Counted from the stretch's first letter, positions 1 to 8,797 are shown. The stretch is DNA of 64,000 bases from Pseudomonas fluorescens (GCF_902497745.1 NZ_CABVHJ010000017.1:64501-128500), one strand, 5' to 3'. The notes: generated by a model not told the origin, from the letters alone. Translations and numbers: made by a program.

Positions 1-642
1 GAGGATGCAGCGCGAACATGGCTTGACCACGCGGAACTCGACGTCGCCGATGCGAATCCGCTTCCAGCCGTCCTCGGCGTATGCCTCGCTGCCCTCGATG
101 ACCAGGTTCGGCCGAAAACGCAACATTTCCAGCGGGCGTCCAACCTTTTGCGAGAGATCCTGCAAAGAGGCTTGGCCGATCAACAGCAGAGGAAATCCGT
201 CGGCGAACGCGACCTGATCATCTTCGTGGCCATAGCCAGCTTGCGTGGTGCGAGCTCGATCCAGCGGCACCTGCACCAGACGGGTCGGTTTTCCAATGAA
301 ATCGCTGACCCATCGGGCAGCCTCATCACCGGCATCCGGCACGCGCAAGGTGTCACGCCAGATCGTCACGCCGCGCAGTTCAGCGTCGTTGCCCGGCAAG
401 GCGATATCGATGCAAGACTGTTGCGGCGCACTGAGGGTCAGACCGCCCTGCGCATTCCACAGGGCCGACAACTGGCTCATCTTCGCTTCAGCGCGCTGGG
501 TCAGGAACCGGCCGCTGGCCTCGTCCACAAGCATCCAGCGTCGGTCGCCATCAAGCCCCAGCTTGTCGAGGTCGACATTTTGCAGCACATCGACTTTGCC
601 GGATTTCAACGGGTAACGATAAAGCGCGCTCAGACGCAGCAT
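1..642 (-). CDS. MOSC domain protein (YcbX-like), C-terminus cut by the window edge
   Basis: The reading frame runs from an ATG at 642 leftwards off the window. The N-terminus (LSALYRYPLKSGKVD) matches the MOSC_N beta-barrel domain, and about 60 residues before the edge the MOSC core follows with FADGFPLLLIG, RFRPNLVI and KPCSRC. The cysteine of KPCSRC corresponds to the conserved MOSC cysteine. The family carries sulfur or works with Mo-cofactor proteins that reduce N-hydroxylated compounds; the exact substrate cannot be read here. The start follows a purine-rich TCCAGGGAG stretch on the minus strand. Mo-cofactor genes moeA, moaB and mobA lie about 6 kb away, which fits but does not prove a link. 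At least 214 residues are present. Confidence 0.85.
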   Translation of the reverse strand, partial: MLRLSALYRYPLKSGKVDVLQNVDLDKLGLDGDRRWMLVDEASGRFLTQRAEAKMSQLSALWNAQGGLTLSAPQQSCIDIALPGNDAELRGVTIWRDTLRVPDAGDEAARWVSDFIGKPTRLVQVPLDRARTTQAGYGHEDDQVAFADGFPLLLIGQASLQDLSQKVGRPLEMLRFRPNLVIEGSEAYAEDGWKRIRIGDVEFRVVKPCSRCIL

Positions 643-710
643 GGCCAGCTCCCTGGAGGATAAAAACGCCACCCTATACGAGCTTGATCAGGAATCAAAG
701 AGCAATAACT

Positions 711-795
711 GTGGGAGCGAGCCTGCTCGCGAAAGCCGTGTGTCAGGTAATGATTCGGGGCTGACACACCGCTATCGCGAGCAGGCTCACTCCTG
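711..795. repeat. REP pair (REPIN-like), copy 1
   Basis: Two inverted copies of a GTGGGAGCGAGCCTGCTCGCGAA-type unit flank about 40 bp of spacer, itself partly palindromic (TGTGTCAG/CTGACACA). The right arm has mismatches (GCTCACTCCTGC). The element lies between the MOSC gene start and the cheV end and can fold as a long hairpin. Confidence 0.85.
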
Positions 796-809
796 CAATG
801 GATGTGTGA

Positions 810-1745
810 TCAGGCCGGGACTTCGTCGAGCATCAAGCGCTGGCGAACCACATCGACCAGTTTGTCCGGCTGGAACTTGGAGAGGAAGTTGTCGCAACCG
901 ACCTTCTTCACCATCGAATCGTTGAAACTGCCGGACAACGAGGTATGCAGCACCACGTACAGGCCACGCAGACGCGGGTCGTTGCGAATTTCTGTAGTCA
1001 GACGATAGCCGTCCATTTCCGGCATTTCCGCATCGGTGAAAATCATCAACAGCTTGTCGGTCATGTTGACGCCGGTATCGGCCCAGGCCTTGAGCATGTT
1101 CAGCGCCTTCAGACCATCGCTGGCAATGTGCATTTTCACGCCGAGCTGGCCGAGGGTGTCACGCAATTGCGAGAGCGCCACGTTGGAGTCGTCCACCAGC
1201 AGCACTTCGCGGCCACGGGCGCGTTCCAGCACCGGGTCTTCGAGTTTTTCCCGCGAGACCTTGGCGTTGTACGGGACGATTTCGGCGAGGACTTTTTCGA
1301 CGTCGATGATTTCCACCAGTTGATCATCGACTTTGCTGATCGCGGTCAGATAATGCTGGCGCCCGGCGCTGGTCGGCGGCGGCAGAATGGCTTCCCAGTT
1401 CATGTTGACGATGCGATCTACACCGCCGACGAGGAAGGCCTGCACCGAGCGGTTGTACTCGGTGACGATGATCGTGCTGTTCGGGCCTGGCACCAATGGA
1501 CGCATGCCGATCGCTTGCGACAGATCGATCACCGGCAAGGTCTGACCGCGCAGATTGACCACACCGCAGACAAACGGGTGACGCTGCGGCATCAAGGTCA
1601 GCTTCGGCAGTTGCAGCACCTCCTGAACCTTGAACACGTTGATCGCGAACAACTGACGCCCGGCCAGTCGAAACATGAGAATTTCCAGGCGATTCTCACC
1701 CACCAGTTGCGTGCGTTGGTCTACCGTGTCGAGAATGCCGGCCAT
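810..1745 (-). CDS. cheV: Chemotaxis coupling protein CheV (CheW domain plus receiver)
   Basis: CheV couples chemoreceptors to CheA and modulates adaptation through its own phosphorylation. Residues about 15-160 form a CheW domain (FRLAGRQLFAINVFKV, GVVNLRGQTLPVIDL). The C-terminal ~140 residues are a CheY-type receiver with LLVDDS, the phospho-acceptor aspartate in FTDAEMPEMDGY, and HTSLS. Length is 311 aa, normal for the family. I chose the ATG at 1745, giving MAGILD, because AGGAG sits 6 nt upstream on the minus strand; an in-frame extension to 1778 has no better site. No other che gene is adjacent, so it is an orphan CheV. Start choice is the only real doubt. Confidence 0.93.
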   Translation of the reverse strand: MAGILDTVDQRTQLVGENRLEILMFRLAGRQLFAINVFKVQEVLQLPKLTLMPQRHPFVCGVVNLRGQTLPVIDLSQAIGMRPLVPGPNSTIIVTEYNRSVQAFLVGGVDRIVNMNWEAILPPPTSAGRQHYLTAISKVDDQLVEIIDVEKVLAEIVPYNAKVSREKLEDPVLERARGREVLLVDDSNVALSQLRDTLGQLGVKMHIASDGLKALNMLKAWADTGVNMTDKLLMIFTDAEMPEMDGYRLTTEIRNDPRLRGLYVVLHTSLSGSFNDSMVKKVGCDNFLSKFQPDKLVDVVRQRLMLDEVPA

Positions 1746-2199
1746 CAATGACTCCTGGGCTTGTTCTGATGAATTCACTATGTGGGGTTATCGGCGGCAA
1801 ATAGCAGTTCTTGATTGCCATACCCGACCCCGTCAAAAATGCCATGATCGGGCATTGATGTCACATTAACATCATGCTTTACTGGCGCAGTGATTTTCAT
1901 CTGCTACATTCTCTGCGGCGCGACCTCGGTTTGCACGGTAGGTTCCCATGCCTAAGGGATTCCCCTAGTAACAATCAGGCCCAACCTGATATTCGCAATA
2001 TCCAATAGCCATTAATGTGACGCCATTCTCATTGCATGAACGGAGTCAGGCTATTGTGTGCGATCGCAGTTCAGTGGAAACAACCCCTCTGGAACCCCTC
2101 AGCCTGTGCACCTGCACGTCTGGGCGCGATCTCCCGACGATTCATGATCGTCGCCACACACGGCATTCCCTCATCAGACATGACGTGGTGGAGATAAGC
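1746..2199. other. Intergenic region with dyads, upstream of cheV and the HPt-like gene
   Basis: This 454 bp divergent spacer must hold promoters for both flanking genes. Two dyads stand out: TGATGT-N7-ACATCA at about 1857-1875, and CCTAAGGGATTCCCCTAG at 1951-1968, whose two halves differ by about one base. Both resemble regulator sites, but I cannot assign a protein. No convincing gene is present. Confidence 0.4.
1951..1968. promoter_or_regulatory. Imperfect 18-bp inverted repeat, possible regulator site
   Basis: CTAAGGGA and TTCCCCTAG are near-perfect inverted halves. The site lies about 230 bp upstream of the HPt-like gene and about 200 bp upstream of cheV. A site for a LuxR/NarL-type regulator is possible because such a regulator is encoded 2 kb away, but this is only inference. 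Confidence 0.3.
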
Positions 2200-2667
2200 A
2201 TGCCAATGGACCGCAAAGAGTGGGTACAACGCTTCCCCGAATTCCTTGTCGAGGCCGAACAACTCCTGGCCAAGTCCGAAGAATGTCTCAGCCATCTGCA
2301 ACTGATCAGCAATGACAAGGACGCCATCGAGTGCATACTCAGTACCCTCCTCAAACTCGCACGTCGCGCTGAAGCCTTGGCGCTGGAGGCGATTTCCGAG
2401 TTTTCCCTGCACATTTACAGCCTGCTCAATCTGAACCAGGATCACGTCGACCTTCACGAACAAGCGCTGCAAGCGTTGCAGGACTGCTTCACGCTGATGG
2501 CCTGGCAACTGGAACTGGTCGACCAGCAGACCGGGCAACTGAGCCTTGATGAAAGCGAACAGACTTCGCTGATCGAAGCATTCGCCTTCCAGGTCGGGCA
2601 AAGCCAATTGCAGCCACCGCTGACGGGCAAACGTTTGCCTCAACTGCCCTACTCGGGCCAAGCCTGA
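2200..2667 (+). CDS. HPt-like four-helix protein lacking the phospho-histidine
   Basis: This 155-residue protein is almost entirely helical. It opens MPMDRKEWVQRFPEFLVEAEQLL, typical of the first helix of HPt or CheA P1 domains. Where an HPt has H-x-x-K-G it reads LKLARRAEALALEAISEFSLH, so the histidine and glycine are missing. GGAG lies 6 nt before the ATG at 2200. An in-frame extension to 2017 has no good ribosome site. It sits beside cheV, transcribed divergently, so a role as a binding-only partner in chemotaxis or a phosphorelay is plausible. The fold assignment is mine by pattern; the function is unknown. Confidence 0.7.
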   Translation: MPMDRKEWVQRFPEFLVEAEQLLAKSEECLSHLQLISNDKDAIECILSTLLKLARRAEALALEAISEFSLHIYSLLNLNQDHVDLHEQALQALQDCFTLMAWQLELVDQQTGQLSLDESEQTSLIEAFAFQVGQSQLQPPLTGKRLPQLPYSGQA

Positions 2668-3138
2668 ATTGCCCCTTGTACCCCGCGCAGGTACTTTGGA
2701 CTCAAACGCTGATGTCGTAATTGGATAGTTCATACCTGTCAGCGACAAACCGAATTAAATAATCAGCTTTGACAGACACAAATGTTTTCTGCCGGCCTCA
2801 GGGTTTGCCTGTGTGTAAACAAGCACACTTTCAGGCAACACCGACATCTCCCGCACACAATAAATCGGCTTTTTCCATTATGGAACTTGCGTCCAATATT
2901 GCGTATTTCCTGACTCAATGGACATATATAGCAAACGCGACCAACGGTATCTTAAGTGGTATTATGCCGGGCACTAATTGCTTTCAAATTAATGGCACAG
3001 TGACTTCAGAGAGCGCTATCTGCTGAAGTAGGCGATCAATACGTTCACTGAACCGCGTTGAAATCAATAACATAATTCACAGCATTTTCAGACAGAGACC
3101 CGCCCGCCTCCGGCCGGTCTGCCCGCAGCGAACATCCA
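2668..3138. other. AT-rich intergenic spacer with no convincing gene
   Basis: These 471 bp are clearly richer in A+T than the flanking genes, with runs such as ACATATATAG and GAATTAAATAAT. An open frame at 2769-3026 (85 codons) has no good ribosome site or recognisable protein. The stretch presumably carries the promoter and leader of the kinase/regulator pair that follows. Confidence 0.45.
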
Positions 3139-4047
3139 TTGGCTCCATCCGTTATGTACGCCAGCCTCAAGTCAATCACTACATGGCCACCTTCCCGGGA
3201 AAACGCACGCCGGTTCACACTCATACTGTGTATCGCGGCAACGCTTGGCAGCCTGCTGACCTACAGTCTTTCGACTCCACTTTGCCTTGGATTGCTATTG
3301 CTCGACATTGCGGCTACCGCGTGTGTCTGGGTGCAATATCGCCTGTCGCGCAAATCGATCAAGTTTCAGCCGCAGGAGCTCGCCGACCGTCTGCTGGAAG
3401 TCCAGGAAAACGAACGCCATCGCCTCAGCCGTGAACTGCACGACGATATCGGCCAGTTGCTGACGGCCGCCAAACTGCAGAGCGAGTGGCTCAAACGACG
3501 CATGCCGGCTGACTTGCAGGAACAATGCACGGCGTTGTGCGACACCCTGGAAGAAACCCTTAACAAAGTGCGCGACGTTTCGGCCATTCTCAATCCGCGT
3601 CAATTGACCAGCCTGGGACTTGAAGCCAGCCTGCGTGCGCATCTGCTCAAGACCTTGACCAACAGCAACGTGCACTGGAGCCTTGATTGCCAGCAGCGCC
3701 TTAACGGTATTCCAGAAGAAATGGCGGTGGCCGCTTTTCGCATCACCCAGGAGGCTGTTACCAATATCCTGCGCCACGCACAGGCGAAAAACCTGGTGAT
3801 ACGTGTGCAACGTCTGCCAAAAGGCCTGACCTTGCTGATCAGCGATGACGGCCTGGGGTTCGCCCCGGCTGCCAATCCGGGTCGTGAAGGACAACGAGGC
3901 ATGGCCGGGATGGCCGAACGAATCGAACAACTGGGTGGCACCCTGAACGTCATCAGCGAACCGGGCAAAGGCACTCAAATCGAAGCACTCTTCCCCTGGG
4001 CGCCTCGCGCACTCGAGCGGGCCAGTACGAATAAGGTTATGCGTTGA
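3139..4047 (+). CDS. Membrane sensor histidine kinase, NarX/UhpB class (HisKA_3)
   Basis: This is a kinase of 302 residues from the TTG at 3139; an ATG at 3154 is an equally likely start. Two membrane helices lie at about residues 26-44 and 47-65 with almost no periplasmic loop, so the signal is probably sensed in the membrane or cytoplasm. NERHRLSRELHDDIGQLL (about 91-108) is the HisKA_3 box with H101 as phospho-acceptor. FRITQEAVTNILRHA is the N-box and DDGLGF plus GQRGMAGMAER are the ATP-lid motifs. The stop overlaps the start of the response regulator by 4 bp, so the two are translationally coupled. Neither the ligand nor the gene name can be told from sequence. Confidence 0.88.
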   Translation: MAPSVMYASLKSITTWPPSRENARRFTLILCIAATLGSLLTYSLSTPLCLGLLLLDIAATACVWVQYRLSRKSIKFQPQELADRLLEVQENERHRLSRELHDDIGQLLTAAKLQSEWLKRRMPADLQEQCTALCDTLEETLNKVRDVSAILNPRQLTSLGLEASLRAHLLKTLTNSNVHWSLDCQQRLNGIPEEMAVAAFRITQEAVTNILRHAQAKNLVIRVQRLPKGLTLLISDDGLGFAPAANPGREGQRGMAGMAERIEQLGGTLNVISEPGKGTQIEALFPWAPRALERASTNKVMR

Positions 4048-4703
4048 CTTGCAACTTACTTCTAGTGGATGACCACTCGCTGATCAGGGCCGGCGTGCGC
4101 GCTCTGGTGCTGGATATTCCCGGTTACGCGGTAATTGGCGAGGCCAATGACGGTTCGCAACTGCTCGAAATGGTCGAGCAATTGAGTCCGGACATCGTCT
4201 TGCTGGATATCTCCATGAAAGAAACCGGTGGCCTGGAAGCCTTGCAACGGCTCAAGCGGGTGCGCCCGCAGAGCAAGGTGCTGATCCTGTCGATGCATAC
4301 CGATCCAGCGCTGATCATGCAGGCCCTGGAGTCCGGCGCCCATGGTTACCTGCTCAAGGACACGACGGCTACCGAACTCGAACATGCGCTGGAAGCCTTG
4401 CGCAACAACGAGCGCTATTTGAGCCCGGCCATCGCCCATACCGTGATCAATCAGGCCCTGACGCGCAATCAGAAGCAGCAGCCGGAAATCGCCGACTCGC
4501 ACAATCTGACCGCCCGACAACTGGAAATCCTGCGCTTGATCGTGCGCGGGAAATCCACCCGGGAAATCGCCAATGGCCTGGGACTGAGCATCAAGACGGT
4601 CGAGACCCACCGCTCACAGATCATGAAACGCCTGCAAATCTACGACGTTGCAGGCCTGGTGCTGTTCGCCGTGCGCGAACAGATCATCAGCCTGGACGAC
4701 TGA
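4044..4703 (+). CDS. LuxR/NarL-family response regulator
   Basis: This 219-residue partner of the preceding kinase starts at a TTG that overlaps the kinase stop (TTGA), with AAGG upstream. Residues 1-120 are a receiver with acidic pair D9-D10, phospho-acceptor D55 in VLLDIS, and LSMH and LLKD at the switch and lysine positions. Residues about 150-212 are a LuxR-type helix-turn-helix (LTARQLEILRLIVRGKSTREIANGL, SIKTVETHRSQIMKRL). Its target genes are unknown. The 3' end overlaps the convergent yegS-like gene by 17 bp. Confidence 0.92.
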   Translation: MTCNLLLVDDHSLIRAGVRALVLDIPGYAVIGEANDGSQLLEMVEQLSPDIVLLDISMKETGGLEALQRLKRVRPQSKVLILSMHTDPALIMQALESGAHGYLLKDTTATELEHALEALRNNERYLSPAIAHTVINQALTRNQKQQPEIADSHNLTARQLEILRLIVRGKSTREIANGLGLSIKTVETHRSQIMKRLQIYDVAGLVLFAVREQIISLDD

Positions 4704-5604
4704 CCGATCCGGCGCCGCCCAACAATGGAGAATGCTCCGGCAAATGCACACGCAACGCCGCCGGACGCACTTCGAATCGCATGCTGTCGCCTTCCAGCGG
4801 TTCGCCATCAAGATTGATGCAGAGCCCCTCGGCGACCTTGATTTCGACCCATGGCAAACGGGTTCGTACAAACATGTTGTCGATCCCGAAACCATCACTG
4901 AGCAGCGTCTTCAACGTGCCAACCAGCTCCTGCGGTGCCGGCAGGATGCTGATATCAAGCAAACCGTCATCGGCCAGCGCCTCTGGACACAATACGTGCC
5001 CGCCGCCGGCCTGACGGCCATTGCCGATGCCCAGCGCCAGCAACTCGCCACGCCAGTGAAAGTCCGGCCCCTGAAGTTCGCCGTAAGCGGCATGCAGCTC
5101 GCTGAACCGTGACAGACCGGTGAAAAGATAGGCGGCACCACCCAGCACCTTTTTCAGGTCCTCGGAGGTATTGGCCGTGACCTGACTTCCGAAACCGCCA
5201 GTGGCCATGTTGAGGAAAATCTGCCCGCCCACTTCACCCAGATCGATATTGCGCGGCGGAACATCCAGCAGCTCGAGTGCCTCGGCGGGCTCCAGTGGCA
5301 CACCGGCTGCGCGAGAAAAATCGTTGGCGGTGCCCAAAGGTAAAAGCACCAGACTGGCTTTGCCCGGATGCGCCGCGAGCGCTTCGGCAATGTCGCGCAA
5401 CGTACCATCTCCGCCACCGGCAATAATCTTCGTGTAGCCGTCCGCCAATGCCTGTTCGACCCAACGCTGAGCATCCCCTGCCTCCCAGGTCAGGCGTACG
5501 GCGAGTTCCCAGCCCTGTTTACGCTTGTCCTCGACGGCGGTTCGAACCTCTTCGTTGAGAGCCTGCTTGCCATGCAGAATCAACAGCGCTCGGCGTTCAG
5601 TCAT
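4687..5604 (-). CDS. yegS: YegS-type lipid kinase (diacylglycerol kinase catalytic family)
   Basis: The protein has 305 residues from the ATG at 5604, which has GGAG 8 nt upstream. It shows the DAGK catalytic signature IIAGGGDGTLRDIAEAL and LPLGTANDFSRAAGVP. The C-terminal half carries the beta-sandwich of the family (GNGRQAGGGHVLCPEA, DGLLDI, LDGEPLE). E. coli YegS phosphorylates phosphatidylglycerol in vitro; the true substrate here is not known. Its last codons overlap the convergent regulator gene. A longer frame to 5655 exists, but MTERRALLILHGK is the normal family start. Confidence 0.9.
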   Translation of the reverse strand: MTERRALLILHGKQALNEEVRTAVEDKRKQGWELAVRLTWEAGDAQRWVEQALADGYTKIIAGGGDGTLRDIAEALAAHPGKASLVLLPLGTANDFSRAAGVPLEPAEALELLDVPPRNIDLGEVGGQIFLNMATGGFGSQVTANTSEDLKKVLGGAAYLFTGLSRFSELHAAYGELQGPDFHWRGELLALGIGNGRQAGGGHVLCPEALADDGLLDISILPAPQELVGTLKTLLSDGFGIDNMFVRTRLPWVEIKVAEGLCINLDGEPLEGDSMRFEVRPAALRVHLPEHSPLLGGAGSVSRPG

Positions 5605-6031
5605 TACGTCACTCCACAAATCGAATCGGTTGAAACATCTTGACCGCCGCAGCACACAAAAAAGCCGTGGGAATCACAATTAATTCAGCCTTCCGGCCCG
5701 GACGTCCTACACAGCGGTATTTTTTCTTACAAAACATGCGGAATCGGCTTAATTGACCCGGTCCGAGCATTGAGTCACCGTGTGCTGGCGGTATCAATCT
5801 TCAATCCAATACACAAGGACGTGCATGTAATGAGCGGATACACCCCCAGTGCTCTTGTCAGTTCGGGAGCTGGAACAGGCCACAAGCGAACACTCGAAAC
5901 AACCGGTGGATGCTTCCATGCCAAGTCATGAAGCAAGAATGCCAGTGAGCCCGGTCGGCCCTCTCGTCGAAAGTCGCGCGAATCACAAGTCCGAATTCAA
6001 AAACAGCGCCAGAGCTACTGGAGAAGTTGAT
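5605..6031. other. Intergenic region with a possible 33-codon peptide
   Basis: A small frame at 5830-5931 starts ATG with AGGA about 10 nt upstream and encodes MSGYTPSALVSSGAG, ending in FHAKS. An overlapping GTG frame from 5849 is open into the next gene but has a weak start. I cannot tell whether either is translated. There is no other recognisable content. Confidence 0.3.
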
Positions 6032-6226
6032 ATGGAACCTCGTGTAACCGAGCTGGAAACCCATCTCAAATATCTACGACGGGACATGGACGAAGTCCGC
6101 GGTGATGTCAGAACGATCAAACACCGGCTTGCCTACTCGGCAGGCGCGACAGCAGTAGTTCTGGGACTGCTGGGATGGGTGGCCAACAGCCGATTCGACC
6201 AGCTTGTGACATTGATCAGCAACTGA
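6032..6226 (+). CDS. Small single-pass membrane protein with coiled coil (XhlA-like)
   Basis: The protein has 64 residues from the ATG at 6032, preceded by GGAG 8 nt upstream. Residues 1-38 form an amphipathic coiled coil (RVTELETHLKYLRRDMDEVR). Residues about 40-57 form one membrane helix (GATAVVLGLLGWVAN), followed by a short tail. This layout is that of XhlA/holin-accessory-like small proteins found singly in many pseudomonads. There is no prophage around it. The function is unknown; the frame stays open upstream to 5849, so a longer form is possible. Confidence 0.65.
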   Translation: MEPRVTELETHLKYLRRDMDEVRGDVRTIKHRLAYSAGATAVVLGLLGWVANSRFDQLVTLISN

Positions 6227-6286
6227 CGATTGAGTCATTGCAGGCGCCGCCAGAGTCAACCGACGCCTGCATTTGCAAGACTGCGT

Positions 6287-7513
6287 TCAGCCCAGCAGAT
6301 CACTCAACGGAATGAAGGCAACTTCGTCTCCTTCAATCAGCGTGCGACCTTCCAGTACTTCGACCAATCCATCTGCCCACGCAGCACTACGCAGTACGCC
6401 TGAGCTCTGGTTGCGGTAAACAGTCGCCCGCCCTTGCTCCAGACGACCACGCAGATATTCGCGCCGATTGCCTGCCACCGGCCAGACAAAACCAGCCGGG
6501 ACAGTGAACTTCAGCGGCTCGACGTCCCGCACACCCTGACGGCGTAACAGGTAAGGCCGAGTGAGCAGCGCGAAGGTCACCAATGTTGAAGCCGGATTCC
6601 CGGGCAAACCAATGACCGGCACCCCGCGGAAATGCCCAAACGTCAACGGCTTTCCGGGCTTGATCGCCAGTTTCCAGAGGGCCAGCTCACCCTCTTCGCG
6701 CAAGGCAATACCCAGAAAATCCGCCTCACCCACCGAGACGCCGCCCGTGGAAAGAATCAGATCAACATCTTGCAACTCACCCAGGCGGGCACGGGTAGTG
6801 GCCAGATCATCCGGGAGAATGCCGGCGTCGACTACCTCACAGCCCAGACGTTGCAACCAACTGCACAGCAACACCCGATTGCTGTTGTATATCTGACCCG
6901 GCCCCAGTGCCTGGCCTGGTTCGACCAATTCATCGCCGGTGGAAATCACCGCGACTCTCACCTTGCGCACCACCTTCAGTCCGGCGCAGCCCAACGATGC
7001 AGCCAATCCCTGCTCAATCGGACCCAATCGAGTGCCGGCAGGCAGAATCAGCTCCCCGACGGTAGTTTCCTGGCCTTGCGGGCGGATGTTCTGCCCGGCT
7101 TTCATCGGTTCCAGGAAACGCACCATTGCGTCGGCTAGAACCTCAGCGTTTTCCTGCATTTCTACACAGTCAGCACCCGCCGGCACCGGAGCCCCGGTGA
7201 AAATCCGCGCACAAGTGCCGGGCTTCAGCGGTTCGGGGGATTGCCCGGCAAACACTTTCTGACTGACCGGCATCGGTTGGCCATTCCAGTCAGCCAGATT
7301 CAACGCATAACCGTCCATGGCGCTGTTAGGCCAGGGTGGCAGATCCAGCGCCGAAATCAGGTCCTCGCTCAGCACCCGCCCCTGTACCTGTGCCAGCGGC
7401 AAATACTCATGCTCGACAATTGCCGACGCTTCAGCCATTTCGAGCAAACGCGCCAGCGCCACCTCGACCGGCATCAGTGCCCCCGTTTTGCCCGGCTTAC
7501 CCACGGGATTCAC
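6287..7513 (-). CDS. moeA: Molybdopterin molybdenumtransferase MoeA
   Basis: MoeA inserts molybdate into adenylylated molybdopterin, the last common step of Mo-cofactor synthesis. At 408 residues it has the family's usual length. Visible motifs are the N-terminal block LPPWPNSAMDGYAL, TGAPVPAGADCV, the MoCF-binding ISTGDELV and NSN, STGGVSVGEADFL, and KPGKPLTFG followed by GLPGNPAST. The start is a GTG at 7513 inside the moaB 3' end (17 bp overlap), with AGGCGG upstream; an ATG at 7474 is an alternative. It forms an operon with moaB. Confidence 0.96.
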   Translation of the reverse strand: MNPVGKPGKTGALMPVEVALARLLEMAEASAIVEHEYLPLAQVQGRVLSEDLISALDLPPWPNSAMDGYALNLADWNGQPMPVSQKVFAGQSPEPLKPGTCARIFTGAPVPAGADCVEMQENAEVLADAMVRFLEPMKAGQNIRPQGQETTVGELILPAGTRLGPIEQGLAASLGCAGLKVVRKVRVAVISTGDELVEPGQALGPGQIYNSNRVLLCSWLQRLGCEVVDAGILPDDLATTRARLGELQDVDLILSTGGVSVGEADFLGIALREEGELALWKLAIKPGKPLTFGHFRGVPVIGLPGNPASTLVTFALLTRPYLLRRQGVRDVEPLKFTVPAGFVWPVAGNRREYLRGRLEQGRATVYRNQSSGVLRSAAWADGLVEVLEGRTLIEGDEVAFIPLSDLLG

Positions 7514-8036
7514 AAGGTGCCGCCTGCTTCAAATGGGTGACGAAATTGCACGGGCGGTGACGAGCATCCAGTTGCTCACCAAGGATGCCGTCCCAACCAG
7601 TGCGTACGGCATTGGTCGAGCCCGGCAAACAGCAAACCAGCGTGCCATTGGCCAGGCCGGCCAATGCACGGGACTGCACCGTCGAAGTGCCGATATCGGC
7701 TACCGAAATCTGCCGGAACAACTCACCAAACCCGTCGACCTGTTTGTCGAGCAGACAGGCAACCGCTTCGGGTGTGCTGTCGCGGCCAGTGAATCCGGTG
7801 CCGCCAGTGATCAGCACCACCTGCACGACATCGTCGGCAATCCAGTTGGCGACTTGCGCGCGAATTTTGTAGAGGTCATCTTTGAGCAAGACCCGCTCTG
7901 CCAGATGGTGGCCCGCCGCCGTCAAGCGGTCGACAAAGACCTGACCTGAGGTGTCGGTTTCCAGAGTTCGGGTGTCACTGACTGTCAGCACCGCAATATT
8001 GAGCGGCACGAAAGGTACATCAGCCTTGGCTTTCAT
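7497..8036 (-). CDS. moaB: Molybdenum cofactor biosynthesis protein MoaB
   Basis: MoaB is the MogA-like family that binds or adenylylates molybdopterin. Its 179 residues carry AVLTVSDTRTLETDTSG at the N-terminus and the MoCF-binding signature LITGGTGFTGRDSTPEAV. CCLPGSTNAV near the C-terminus is also typical. The gene is first in a two-gene operon with moeA and overlaps it by 17 bp, which points to coupled translation. Confidence 0.95.
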   Translation of the reverse strand: MKAKADVPFVPLNIAVLTVSDTRTLETDTSGQVFVDRLTAAGHHLAERVLLKDDLYKIRAQVANWIADDVVQVVLITGGTGFTGRDSTPEAVACLLDKQVDGFGELFRQISVADIGTSTVQSRALAGLANGTLVCCLPGSTNAVRTGWDGILGEQLDARHRPCNFVTHLKQAAPCESRG

Positions 8037-8117
8037 AGGCTCGTCCAGTTGTAGGAGAAACAGCCCGGTGTTATATCACAGCGCCTCATTTTTTCGCCGC
8101 CCCTCTGGAGAGCTGCC

Positions 8118-8720
8118 ATGCCCCTGAATACGCAATTGCCACTCTGCTCAATTCTCCTCCTGGCAGGCGGACGCGGCCAACGCATGGGCGGTCAGGACAA
8201 AGGATTGGTGGAGTGGCTGGGTGAGCCGTTGATTGCACATTTGCAGCGCAAGGTTCGTGCAATGACTGACGACCTGATCATTTCCTGCAACCGCAATCGC
8301 GAGCGTTACGCGCCATTCGCCGATCAATTGGTCGTCGACGACGAGGGCGATTTCCCAGGGCCATTGGCCGGCATTCGCGCCGGCCTGAAAGCGGCGCGCC
8401 ACACGCACCTGCTGGTCTTGCCCTGTGATGTCCCGCGAATTGACGCAGCACTGCTGCAAAGCATGCGTGAAACCGCCAATCTGAATCCTGAAAAACCTTT
8501 AATGTTGCGCCATGACGAGCACTGGGAACCGTTGCTGTGTGTAATTCCGGTGGCACTTTTATCGGCCTTCGAAGATGCCTGGAACGCCGGTGAACGCAGC
8601 CCCGGCCGGGTCATGCGCGGTCTCGGTGCCACCGCCCTGCAATGCCCGGACAACGACCCGCGGCTGGCCAACCTCAACACCCCCGAACTGTTAAATTCCC
8701 ACAACACTGTGTCAGACTGA
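8118..8720 (+). CDS. mobA: Molybdenum cofactor guanylyltransferase MobA
   Basis: MobA attaches GMP to Mo-molybdopterin, giving the bis-MGD cofactor of bacterial oxidoreductases such as nitrate reductase and formate dehydrogenase. The 200-residue protein has the nucleotidyltransferase loop LLAGGRGQRMGGQDKGL at residues about 13-29. PCDVPRID and GPLAGIRAGL are further family motifs. GGAG lies 7 nt before the ATG. It is divergent from moaB-moeA, with about 80 bp between the starts for both promoters. Confidence 0.95.
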   Translation: MPLNTQLPLCSILLLAGGRGQRMGGQDKGLVEWLGEPLIAHLQRKVRAMTDDLIISCNRNRERYAPFADQLVVDDEGDFPGPLAGIRAGLKAARHTHLLVLPCDVPRIDAALLQSMRETANLNPEKPLMLRHDEHWEPLLCVIPVALLSAFEDAWNAGERSPGRVMRGLGATALQCPDNDPRLANLNTPELLNSHNTVSD

Positions 8721-8797
8721 CACTATTCAAGGAACTCTCACGCCTTGTATACGTCTCAAGCTCAGTAACCAAAAGAATTTCCATTCGGAGACACACC

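Noticed and set aside
2769..3026. 85-codon frame in the AT-rich spacer
   Set aside because: No good ribosome site and no protein-like features; I left it as intergenic.
6032..6226. Prophage or holin cassette
   Set aside because: The XhlA-like and YqjE-like proteins belong to families with phage names, but no phage structural, lysis or integration genes are near either.
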